Below, one piece after another: positions 1 to 6,745 of a stretch of DNA of 11,129 bases. Source of the DNA: an uncultured Bacilli bacterium (lineage in GTDB: Bacteria; Bacillota_I; Bacilli_A; RF39; UBA660); assembly GCA_934119965.1 (NCBI GenBank), contig CAKOTA010000028.1, positions 1 to 11,129 of the forward strand. The letters run 5' to 3'. Every line of letters starts with the position of its first letter. Positions within the stretch are counted from its first letter, which is position 1. The notes under the pieces are model-generated. The model was given only the letters and a program-made list of their open reading frames with translations. It was not told the DNA's origin and did no database searches. The position numbers and the translations under genes are program-made.

Positions 1-77
1 CTTCTAAAGAGCAATTAAAACATAAGTCTGGTGAAGAGATTGTTGATGCTGATATTGAAAGACAATTGAAAAAATAG
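1..77 (+). CDS. 3' end of an unidentified upstream gene (partial)
   Basis: Reading codons from position 3 gives 24 residues ending in a TAG stop at 75-77; the other two plus-strand frames stop within 20 bases. The visible tail is charged and hydrophilic (about SKEQLKHKSGEE, then IVDADIERQLKK), so it looks like a soluble C-terminal helix and not a membrane segment. It lies 19 nt upstream of the first glycosyltransferase, in the same direction, so it is probably part of the same operon. The fragment is too short to assign a family; a sugar transferase or sugar-nucleotide enzyme would fit the location, but nothing in the residues proves it. Confidence 0.6.
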   Translation, partial: SKEQLKHKSGEEIVDADIERQLKK

Positions 78-96
78 GTAAGTAAGAGGAAGTTAT

Positions 97-996
97 ATGT
101 ATACAACTATTTTAACTCCGACATATAATAGAGGAGAAAATTTAAAAAAATTATATAAATCATTATTAAAGCAAAAAGATAATAATTTTGAATGGGTTAT
201 AGTAGATGATGGTAGCACAGATAATACAAAAGAGATAATTCAACAATTTCTACAAGAAGCTAAAATTAATCTAAAATATTTATATAAAGAAAATGGTGGA
301 AAACATACAGCACTAAATTTTGCAATAAATAAAATAGATACAGATTTAATTTTTATTGTAGATAGTGATGATTTTCTGACTGAGGATGCAATTGAATGTA
401 TAAATAATATACATAAAAAATATATAAATAGAGAGGATATCTGTGGATATAGTTTTTTAAGAATGTTTCCAAGTAAAAAAATTAACGGAAAGCCAATAGG
501 AAAAAATGAAATAATAGATGATTATATAAATATTAGAATAAAAAGAAATGATATGGAATCAGATAAAGCAGAAGTGTGGAAAACTAAATGTTTAAAAGAA
601 TATCCATTTCCTGAGTTTGAGAATGAAAAATTTTTAGGAGAAGATATTGTTTGGTTACAATTGGCATTAAAATATAAGATGGTATTTTGTGACAAAGCTA
701 TATATATATCAGAATATTTGAATAGTGGACTTACAAAAAATAGAAGAATAAATAATATAAAATCACCACAAGGCTGTTTTATTAGAGCTAAAATTTTATT
801 ATTTATTTGTAAAAAACGAAAAATTTATGGTAAATATCTAGTAAAATCTATGCTTCAATATCAAATTTATGCTAGATTTGCTGAAATCGATTTAAGAAAG
901 GCATTTAAAGAGTGTAATCAAAAAATGTTATATATGTTAATGTTTTTACCAGCAAAATATTTATATAAAAAATGGAGAAGAAAATATGTTAATTAG
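97..996 (+). CDS. Family 2 glycosyltransferase (GT-A fold), first of a tandem pair
   Basis: This 299-residue cytoplasmic enzyme probably transfers a sugar from a nucleotide-sugar donor onto the lipid-linked repeat unit. The GT2 Rossmann-like core is clear: the N-terminal strand with PTYNR (residues 8-12), the nucleotide-binding VDDGSTD (36-42), and the metal-binding DSDD (89-92), the family's DxD motif. GED at 181-183, preceded by FPEFENEKFL, fits the region that carries the acidic catalytic base in this fold. The last ~100 residues are basic and helical, with no convincing transmembrane segment. The ATG at 97 follows an AGAGGAAG ribosome site at 85-92. The gene overlaps the next by 11 nt, implying coupled translation. 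Donor and acceptor sugars cannot be read from the sequence. Family assignment is secure; specificity is unknown. Confidence 0.93.
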   Translation: MYTTILTPTYNRGENLKKLYKSLLKQKDNNFEWVIVDDGSTDNTKEIIQQFLQEAKINLKYLYKENGGKHTALNFAINKIDTDLIFIVDSDDFLTEDAIECINNIHKKYINREDICGYSFLRMFPSKKINGKPIGKNEIIDDYINIRIKRNDMESDKAEVWKTKCLKEYPFPEFENEKFLGEDIVWLQLALKYKMVFCDKAIYISEYLNSGLTKNRRINNIKSPQGCFIRAKILLFICKKRKIYGKYLVKSMLQYQIYARFAEIDLRKAFKECNQKMLYMLMFLPAKYLYKKWRRKYVN

Positions 997-2020
997 TGTT
1001 GTTTTACCAATATATAATGTGGAGAAGTATTTAAGAAGATGTTTAGATAGCGTAGTGAATCAAACATATAAAAATTTAGAAATTCTTTTAATAAATGATG
1101 GTTCAACTGATAATTGTTTAAAAATATGTGAAGAATATGCAAAATCAGACAATAGAGTACAAGTTATAAATAAAAAGAATGCAGGTCTGGGAATGGCAAG
1201 AAATACAGGAATTGATTATGCAAAAGGAGAATATATTTGTTTTTTTGATAGTGATGATTATATTGAATTAAATACAATTGAAAAGCTTTATAAAATAATT
1301 GTTTCTGAGCAACCAGAAATTGTTTGCTATGGATTTAATAAAGTTAATGGAGAAGGAAAAATAACAGAAAAAAATATTCCACAAATTGGAAAAAATGTAT
1401 TTAAAAATTCTGATGTGATTTCAAAATTTTTACCAAATTTGATTTCTGAAAATCCACAAAATGGTAAAGCATCTAATTTAAATATGAGTGCATGGGCTGC
1501 TATTTATTCTATGAAACTAATAAAAGAAAATGATTGGAAATTTGTTTCCGAAAGAGAAATTATTTCAGAAGATGTGTATTCTTTATTGAGTTTATATAAG
1601 AATGTAAAAAAGGTGGCAATATTGGAAGAGGCATTGTATTATTATTGTGAAAATGATACGTCATTAACAAACATATATAGAAAAGATAGATATGAAAAAA
1701 TAGAGTATTGCTATAAAAGATGTGTTGAATTATGCAGAAAAATAGGGTATCCAGAAGAAATAGAATTAAGAATAATATATCCATATATTGGAAACACAAT
1801 TGCTGCATTAAAACAAATTGTTTGTTCTAGCAATAGTTTTGAAGAAAAGATAAAAGAATTAAAGAAAATAATGGATAATGATACCCTACAACATGTTTTA
1901 AAAATATCAAAAAATAATAAAGTAAATATGTCAAAAAAAATTTTGTTTTTTTGTATTAGAAAAAAAATGGTTAAGCTGATGTACTTATTAATTTATATAA
2001 AGCAAAGGATTAAAAAATAA
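986..2020 (+). CDS. Family 2 glycosyltransferase, EpsJ/CpsJ-like
   Basis: A second GT2 enzyme of 344 residues, probably adding another sugar to the repeat unit at the cytoplasmic membrane face. Motifs run in the expected order: VVLPIYNVEKYL (5-16), INDGSTD (36-42), NAGLGMARNTG (65-75, the usual donor-site loop), FFDSDDY (86-92, with the DxD), and SED (194-196) in the catalytic-base region. The C-terminal third is basic and helical, ending in a hydrophobic/basic stretch that could sit on the membrane. The start lies inside the previous gene, with GGAGAAG at 974-980 as ribosome site, so the two are translationally coupled. It differs enough from its neighbour (for example NAGLGMARN against NGGKHTALN) to be a distinct specificity and not a recent duplicate. 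Sugar specificity is unknown. Confidence 0.93.
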   Translation: MLISVVLPIYNVEKYLRRCLDSVVNQTYKNLEILLINDGSTDNCLKICEEYAKSDNRVQVINKKNAGLGMARNTGIDYAKGEYICFFDSDDYIELNTIEKLYKIIVSEQPEIVCYGFNKVNGEGKITEKNIPQIGKNVFKNSDVISKFLPNLISENPQNGKASNLNMSAWAAIYSMKLIKENDWKFVSEREIISEDVYSLLSLYKNVKKVAILEEALYYYCENDTSLTNIYRKDRYEKIEYCYKRCVELCRKIGYPEEIELRIIYPYIGNTIAALKQIVCSSNSFEEKIKELKKIMDNDTLQHVLKISKNNKVNMSKKILFFCIRKKMVKLMYLLIYIKQRIKK

Positions 2021-2024
2021 GAAA

Positions 2025-2750
2025 ATGAAAGTTAGAAATTTTATAAGAAAGTTGATATTAAAAGAAAAGAGTTCTTCAGATGAATATATAAGATTTTTGA
2101 GAAAAAAAGGAGTAACGATAGGTGAAGATGTTACAATTTATTCTCCTACTAATACATTAATAGATTTGCAATATCCATGGATGATAAAAATTGGAAATCA
2201 TGTTAGAATAACACATGGTGTAATTATATTAACACATGATTATGCATGGTCAGTATTAAAAAGATTTTCTGATAAAAATATTAGAGAAGGAAAAATTTTA
2301 GGTGCAAGTGGACATGTTATAATAGGCAATAATGTTTTTATTGGTATGAATTCTATAATAACAAGAAATGTAACAATTGGAGATAATGTAATAATTGGGG
2401 TTGGAAGCATAGTTACTAAAGATTGCGAATCTGGTTATGTATATGCAGGAAATCCAGCTAAAAAAATAATGACAGTACAAGAATATTATTTGAAAAGAGA
2501 GAATGCACAATTAGAGGAAGCTTCACATTTGGCTAGAATGTATTATGAAAAGTATGGAAAATATCCTTCCAAAAATATTTTTCATGAATATTTTATGCTT
2601 TTTGAAAGTGATGAAACGGTAATGAATGAAAAAGATTTTGTAGATAAAATGAAATTGTGTGGCAATTTTCAAAAGAGTATAGATTATATGAAAAAAAATA
2701 AAAGAGATTTTAAGAATTTTGAAGTTTTTATTAGTAAAAATGATAAATAA
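2025..2750 (+). CDS. Left-handed beta-helix (hexapeptide) O-acyltransferase with extra C-terminal domain
   Basis: This 241-residue protein probably transfers an acetyl group from acetyl-CoA to a sugar hydroxyl of the polysaccharide. Hexapeptide-type rungs are visible around 28-62 and 97-135 (GHVIIGNNVFIGMNS, then VTIGDNVIIGVGSIV). ILTHDYAW at 68-75 carries the likely catalytic His71, and AGNPAKKI (141-148) is the usual closing motif of the maltose/galactoside acetyltransferase group. An acidic/basic helical extension of about 90 residues follows (155-241), with aromatic-rich NIFHEYFMLFE; most relatives stop soon after AGNPAK. The start sits 4 nt after the previous stop. The only nearby Shine-Dalgarno-like bases (AAAGGA, 2004-2009) are 15 nt upstream, so it probably relies on coupling. 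The acceptor is unknown, and the acyl group is presumed to be acetyl. Confidence 0.88.
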   Translation: MKVRNFIRKLILKEKSSSDEYIRFLRKKGVTIGEDVTIYSPTNTLIDLQYPWMIKIGNHVRITHGVIILTHDYAWSVLKRFSDKNIREGKILGASGHVIIGNNVFIGMNSIITRNVTIGDNVIIGVGSIVTKDCESGYVYAGNPAKKIMTVQEYYLKRENAQLEEASHLARMYYEKYGKYPSKNIFHEYFMLFESDETVMNEKDFVDKMKLCGNFQKSIDYMKKNKRDFKNFEVFISKNDK

Positions 2751-2774
2751 TATGCAAGAAAAGAGGAAAAAATT

Positions 2775-3911
2775 ATGAAAATAAAAATAAGTTCTCTTAT
2801 ATCTATTGTATTTATTCATGCAATTGTAATAAAGTTGCAATGCTTTAAAAATTATCAAACTTTTTCTATTTTATTATCAGTTATGTTATTATTGATACTA
2901 ATAACAAAGATAAAAATTTTTGATAAAAAGTATATTAAAATTCATATATTATTACTATTTTTTTTAATTACATTATTAATTTCAGCTATAAATAATAAGA
3001 GTAATATAATGCTTGGAGTTTCATATGCAATAAAAGTAGCTGATATATATTTGTATTGGGAATATATATCGAATAATAGATTGCAAAAACCAACTATGAA
3101 AAAGATATTAATAATATTAGGTATATATATTATTTTTAATGATATTTTAGCTATAGTTAAGCCAAATCTTTTTACTCCAACTAATAGTATTCTGCCAATA
3201 TATTTATTAGGTACTAAATTTACAGTAGCGTATTTGCATTTATTATTTTATTCAATATATTCTTCTTATATGTGGAATGATAAAAGTTTTCTTAATGTAA
3301 AGGTAACAAAAATTATTTTATTAAGTATAACATTAATAATATCTATAATAACAGAATGTTCAACAGCAATTATTGGAATTATTGTTATGATTGTTATGGA
3401 GAAGATTATAATGAATAAGAGGAAAGCAATAAATGCATTTATATTTATCTTAACATTATTATTGAGTTTTTTGATTATATATCAAATTGGTTTTTTACTT
3501 CAATCAAAGCCAGTACAATATGTTATTATAAATGTTTTACATGAAGACTTAACCCTAACTGGAAGAATGAATATATATAATGAGATTTCTAATATCTTAT
3601 TAGAACATAAATGGTTAGGATATGGATATGGAAAAAGTTATGATATAATAATGTCAAGAATAGGTTATGCTGATTCACAAAATGCATTAATGGAATGTAT
3701 TATAAATTATGGAATTGTAGGAACAAGCGTATTATTGCTTATTTTTTATTTTTCTATAAAACTTTCTAATGGTAACGAAAAGAAGTTTTATATAATGATT
3801 TATTTATATGCAATGGTAGTAATGGGAGTAGTTGAGATAACAATAAATTTATTGTTTATGTTTGCAGTTTCTATGATAATTGATGAAAGTAATAAAATAG
3901 GAGTAAAGTAG
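2775..3911 (+). CDS. wzy: Wzy-like polysaccharide repeat-unit polymerase (O-antigen ligase/polymerase type)
   Basis: An integral membrane protein of 378 residues with about ten hydrophobic helices (clearest near 31-47, 56-71, 111-128, 140-163, 178-207, 219-241, 315-331 and 338-368). One longer hydrophilic loop lies at about 245-312, where Wzy/WaaL proteins have their large extracytoplasmic loop. That loop contains LTGRMNIYNE (261-270), GYGYG (282-286) and DSQNALMECIINYGIVG (300-316), matching the TGR, GxG and H/S-x-N-x-L...G-x-x-G pattern of this divergent family. It probably joins flipped lipid-linked repeat units outside the membrane. AGAGGA at 2762-2767 supports the ATG. The flippase four genes downstream completes a Wzx/Wzy pair. 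An O-antigen-ligase-type transferase is the main alternative. Confidence 0.85.
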   Translation: MKIKISSLISIVFIHAIVIKLQCFKNYQTFSILLSVMLLLILITKIKIFDKKYIKIHILLLFFLITLLISAINNKSNIMLGVSYAIKVADIYLYWEYISNNRLQKPTMKKILIILGIYIIFNDILAIVKPNLFTPTNSILPIYLLGTKFTVAYLHLLFYSIYSSYMWNDKSFLNVKVTKIILLSITLIISIITECSTAIIGIIVMIVMEKIIMNKRKAINAFIFILTLLLSFLIIYQIGFLLQSKPVQYVIINVLHEDLTLTGRMNIYNEISNILLEHKWLGYGYGKSYDIIMSRIGYADSQNALMECIINYGIVGTSVLLLIFYFSIKLSNGNEKKFYIMIYLYAMVVMGVVEITINLLFMFAVSMIIDESNKIGVK

Positions 3912-3916
3912 TAATA

Positions 3917-4741
3917 ATGAATATAGAAAAAGAAATTAATATAGAGCAAGAAAAAGAATATCAAAAAAAGATGTTAAAAGAAGTAAGAAGAATATGTGAC
4001 TTAAATGGAATATTATATTTCCTAGGAGGAGGAACGCTATTAGGAGCTATTCGACATCATGGTTTTATCCCTTGGGATGATGATATAGATATTATGTTGC
4101 CAAGAGAACATTATGAAAAATTAATAAAGGTATTTAATGAACAGACTAGCCAAGAGTATAAATTAATTTATTATGAGAATTGTGATAAATATTATTATCC
4201 ATATGCAAAAATTGTTGATAAAAAAACTAAGTTAATTGAAAATGAATTTGAAGATATTGAGGAAATGGGAGTCTATATAGATGTTTTTCCAATAGATTAT
4301 TTGCCAGATGATGAAAAAAATATAAAAAAAGTTTTTAAAGAATATAATTTCTTTTATAGATTTATAAATTTTTATAAGATAAAAAATCATGAAAAGTATA
4401 CAAATAATAAAATAAAATTAGTAATAAAGAAATTACTAAAAAAAATGTTGAAAAATATTAATATTATTTATTATATTGTAAAGAAAATAAATAAAGTTTG
4501 TACAAAATATGAGAATACAAATGTAGTGGCTTGTATAATGGGAAGTTATCAAGAAAAAGAAATTATGCCAAAGAAATATATGGATGAATATATAGAGGTG
4601 GAATTTGAGGGAGATTTATATAAAGCTCCAAAAGGTTATGATGAATATTTAACCAAACATTATGGTGATTATATGAAATTACCTCCAGTGGAAAAACGAG
4701 TAGCAAATCATGATAATAAAATATATATTAAGGAGATTTAA
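3917..4741 (+). CDS. LicD-family phosphotransferase (phosphocholine- or polyol-phosphate-type)
   Basis: This 274-residue protein has the LicD/fukutin nucleotidyltransferase-fold signature. GGGTLLGAIRHHGFIPWDDD occupies 37-56 and continues to DIDIM (56-60), giving the metal-binding acidic cluster D54-D58. IDVFPID (121-127) is a second conserved LicD block. Near the C-terminus KAPKGYDEYLTKHYGDYMKLPP contains the family's P-x-x-Y-x-x-x-L-x-x-x-Y-G-D pattern. Known members move phosphocholine from CDP-choline (LicD) or ribitol phosphate from CDP-ribitol (fukutin, FKRP) onto glycans. A Lys/Ile/Asn-rich segment at about 145-195 separates the blocks and may be a membrane-associated insertion. TAGGAG at 3898-3903 inside the preceding gene is the likely ribosome site. 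With a cytidylyltransferase two genes downstream, transfer of a CDP-activated group is likely; which group is unknown. Confidence 0.92.
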   Translation: MNIEKEINIEQEKEYQKKMLKEVRRICDLNGILYFLGGGTLLGAIRHHGFIPWDDDIDIMLPREHYEKLIKVFNEQTSQEYKLIYYENCDKYYYPYAKIVDKKTKLIENEFEDIEEMGVYIDVFPIDYLPDDEKNIKKVFKEYNFFYRFINFYKIKNHEKYTNNKIKLVIKKLLKKMLKNINIIYYIVKKINKVCTKYENTNVVACIMGSYQEKEIMPKKYMDEYIEVEFEGDLYKAPKGYDEYLTKHYGDYMKLPPVEKRVANHDNKIYIKEI

Positions 4742-4744
4742 TAA

Positions 4745-5965
4745 ATGAAAAATATATTGTTGTGTGGATTAAAATATAATTCAAATTATGGTGATCCAAT
4801 AATAAATGATTCATGTAGATATATTGTTCAAAAAAGTATAAAAGATGATGTAAAGATTGATGAGATTGATTTAGAGGGAAAGAGTAATTTTAATAAAAAA
4901 TATAAGTTAAATATTTTTAAAAGGCAGATTATAAAGGTAAATATAAAAATATTAAATTTTATAAAGAAATGTTTTGGAAAGATTAAATTAAATGGACTAT
5001 ATAATTTTATTGATTATATTACTTGGTATGTATCTGATGAATATGCTATTTTTAATAATTATTATAAAGAAAAAATAAAAAACTCAGATATAATTATATT
5101 CTCAGGAGGAGGAATGGTAAAGTATCGATATCAAAACTGTTATCAATATATCGATTATATAACCAAAATAGCTGACAAAAGGGATATACCAGTATGCCTG
5201 AATTCAGTTGGAGTCGAAGGATATGATGATAAAAATGTAAAATGTAGAGTACTGAAAAAAGCTTTAAATAGAAAATGTGTAAAAATGATTACAACAAGAG
5301 ATGATATTATGACATTAAAAAAATATATTTGTAATGAGAATATTTATATAGATAAAGTTTCTGATCCAGCGGTTTTTATTAGTGATGTATATAATATAAA
5401 AAAGAAAGAAAATAATAAAATTATTGGGTTAGGAGTTTGTAGAGGAAGATTATTTTTGGATAATAAAATTAATTATACTGAAGAACAATTAATTGAATTA
5501 TGGAAAAAAATAATAATAGAGCTTGAAAGAAGAGGGAACGAATGGTGTATATATACAAATGGATTAGAAGCAGATAATATATTTGCACAAAAATTATTAG
5601 AAAGTATAAAGGCTAATGGTGATAATATTAAGATTCCTAATAGCCCATATGAGTTAGTAAATATTATATCAGGTTTTAAAGGAATAATTGCCACAAGATT
5701 ACATTCAAATATAATAGCTTATTCTTTACAGGTACCAGCTATTGGATTAGTATGGAATAATAAGCTTAAAATGTTTGGACAAAATATAGGATATCCAGAA
5801 AGATTTATAGAAGTGGAAAATTTTGATGAGAAAAATATAGTTGATAAAATGGAAAAAGCTATAATGGAGTTATATGAAAAAATTAAGCCAGAAGTATATA
5901 GAAAAAGTGAAGAAGATTCGATAAACAAATTTTTAAATGAATTTCTTGAAAATAATAAAGAATAG
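4745..5965 (+). CDS. Polysaccharide pyruvyl transferase family protein
   Basis: A 406-residue protein of the polysaccharide pyruvyl transferase family, whose members put a pyruvate ketal from phosphoenolpyruvate on a sugar, adding negative charge. The N-terminus shows the usual GLKYNSNYGDPIINDS (8-23), then a basic segment (about 50-85), FSGGGMVKYR (119-128), TTRDD (183-187) and VSDPAVF (205-211). In the C-terminal half, IGLGV (227-231) starts the second Rossmann-like domain and ATRLHSNIIA (316-325) carries the conserved Arg318/His320 expected at the active site, followed by PAIGLVWNNK (331-340). The length is typical of the family. AAGGAG (4730-4735), overlapping the end of the preceding gene, gives a strong start. 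Some members do other sugar chemistry, so the exact reaction is inferred. Confidence 0.9.
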   Translation: MKNILLCGLKYNSNYGDPIINDSCRYIVQKSIKDDVKIDEIDLEGKSNFNKKYKLNIFKRQIIKVNIKILNFIKKCFGKIKLNGLYNFIDYITWYVSDEYAIFNNYYKEKIKNSDIIIFSGGGMVKYRYQNCYQYIDYITKIADKRDIPVCLNSVGVEGYDDKNVKCRVLKKALNRKCVKMITTRDDIMTLKKYICNENIYIDKVSDPAVFISDVYNIKKKENNKIIGLGVCRGRLFLDNKINYTEEQLIELWKKIIIELERRGNEWCIYTNGLEADNIFAQKLLESIKANGDNIKIPNSPYELVNIISGFKGIIATRLHSNIIAYSLQVPAIGLVWNNKLKMFGQNIGYPERFIEVENFDEKNIVDKMEKAIMELYEKIKPEVYRKSEEDSINKFLNEFLENNKE

Positions 5966-6015
5966 AAAGGAGAATATGACTATTTTTATAATGAAGTATG
6001 TCATAGATAAAAAAA
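5966..6015 (+). promoter_or_regulatory. Strong Shine-Dalgarno and A8 tract ahead of the cytidylyltransferase, out of frame with it
   Basis: This 50-nt gap starts with AAAGGAG (5966-5972), one of the strongest ribosome sites in the window, 3 nt from an ATG at 5976. That ATG is in the wrong frame for the cytidylyltransferase: its reading frame crosses the real start and ends at TAA 6099-6101 (41 codons). The true start at 6016 has no purine-rich site at a normal distance and is the last base of an A8 run (6009-6016). Losing one A would fuse the strong start to the enzyme with a 13-residue extension. Either the upstream ORF is a translated leader, the tract allows slippage, or the tract length is a sequencing error. 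Confidence 0.45.
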
Positions 6016-6726
6016 ATGAATATTGCTGTAATTTTTGCTGGTGGAGTAGGAAAAAGAATGGGAGAAACAGAAAAGCCCAAACAATTTATGGAAATTGCTA
6101 ATAAACCTATTATAATTCATACTTTAGAGATATTTGAAAAATCTAATAATATTGATGCTATTATAGTATCATGTTTAAAAGGATGGATTGATTATTTAAA
6201 ACAATTATTGGAAAAATATAATATACATAAAGTAAAATATGTAGTTGAAGGTGGAACATCAGGACAAATGTCAATTTTTAATGGAATTAAAGTAGCTTAT
6301 GAAGAATTTCCAAAAGATTCAATTGTACTTATACATGATGGTGTAAGACCATTTATTGATGAAGATTTAATTAATAAAAATATAGAAAATACAAAAGAAA
6401 GAGGAAGTTCAATTTCAAGTGTTTATTCTACAGAAACATTTATGATAATAGATGAAAATAAAACAGTAATAGAGATACCAGATAGAAGTAAGTCACTAAT
6501 AGCTAAAGCTCCTCAAACATTTGTGTTGAAAGATATTTATAATATTCATTTAAGAGCACAAAATGATGGTATTTTTGAATCTATAGATTCAGCAACATTA
6601 ATGAAGAAATATAATATGCCACTTTCTGTAGTTATGACAGATTATGATAATATAAAAATAACTACACCTAAAGATATTGCATTAGGAGAGTCAATCTATA
6701 TGAGGAAAGTACTTAAAAATATCTAA
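6016..6726 (+). CDS. IspD/TarI-type cytidylyltransferase, probably making a CDP-activated donor for the polysaccharide
   Basis: This 236-residue enzyme probably joins CTP to a phosphorylated substrate, giving a CDP-linked product and pyrophosphate. Signature blocks: FAGGVGKRMG (7-16) and KPKQF (20-24) with Arg14 and Lys22 at the catalytic positions, GGTSGQMSIFNG (79-90), HDGVRPF (107-113), PDR (155-157) and KITTPKD (214-220). By eye against E. coli IspD, Arg20, Lys27, Asp106, Arg109, Thr140, Arg157 and Lys213 have counterparts. Thr165, a substrate contact, is Ala165 here, and the Arg of the GGxxR loop is Gly83. With the capsule context, this favours a polyol- or sugar-phosphate substrate over methylerythritol phosphate. 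The start at 6016 gives the standard family N-terminus but has a weak ribosome site. Paired with the SDR 19 nt downstream. Confidence is high for the family, moderate for substrate class. Confidence 0.87.
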   Translation: MNIAVIFAGGVGKRMGETEKPKQFMEIANKPIIIHTLEIFEKSNNIDAIIVSCLKGWIDYLKQLLEKYNIHKVKYVVEGGTSGQMSIFNGIKVAYEEFPKDSIVLIHDGVRPFIDEDLINKNIENTKERGSSISSVYSTETFMIIDENKTVIEIPDRSKSLIAKAPQTFVLKDIYNIHLRAQNDGIFESIDSATLMKKYNMPLSVVMTDYDNIKITTPKDIALGESIYMRKVLKNI

Positions 6727-6745
6727 ATTTAAGGAGAAAAGAAAT

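Noticed and set aside
97..2020. The two adjacent GT2 genes as a recent tandem duplication
   Set aside because: Beyond the shared family motifs (DGSTD, DSDD) the proteins differ in length, donor-loop sequence and C-terminal region, so they look like separate family members.
2752..2778. Tiny ORF (8 codons) between the acyltransferase and polymerase genes, overlapping the polymerase ATG as ATGA
   Set aside because: It has no ribosome site of its own; the AGAGGA inside it serves the polymerase start. Nothing indicates that it is translated.
2523..2858. Minus-strand open frame of 111 codons across the acyltransferase/polymerase junction
   Set aside because: It is antisense to two well-supported genes, is made of Phe/Ile/Tyr/His low-complexity residues expected from the complement of A-rich coding DNA, and matches no family. 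The other minus-strand frames (1560-1808, 2298-2510, 5473-5694, 5719-5928, 5883-6080, 7594-7812, 8354-8536, 9433-9618, 10786-10971) fail for the same reason.
5987..5992. TATAAT resembling a -10 box in the gap before the cytidylyltransferase
   Set aside because: No TTGACA-like -35 element lies about 17 nt upstream, and such hexamers are expected by chance in DNA this AT-rich.
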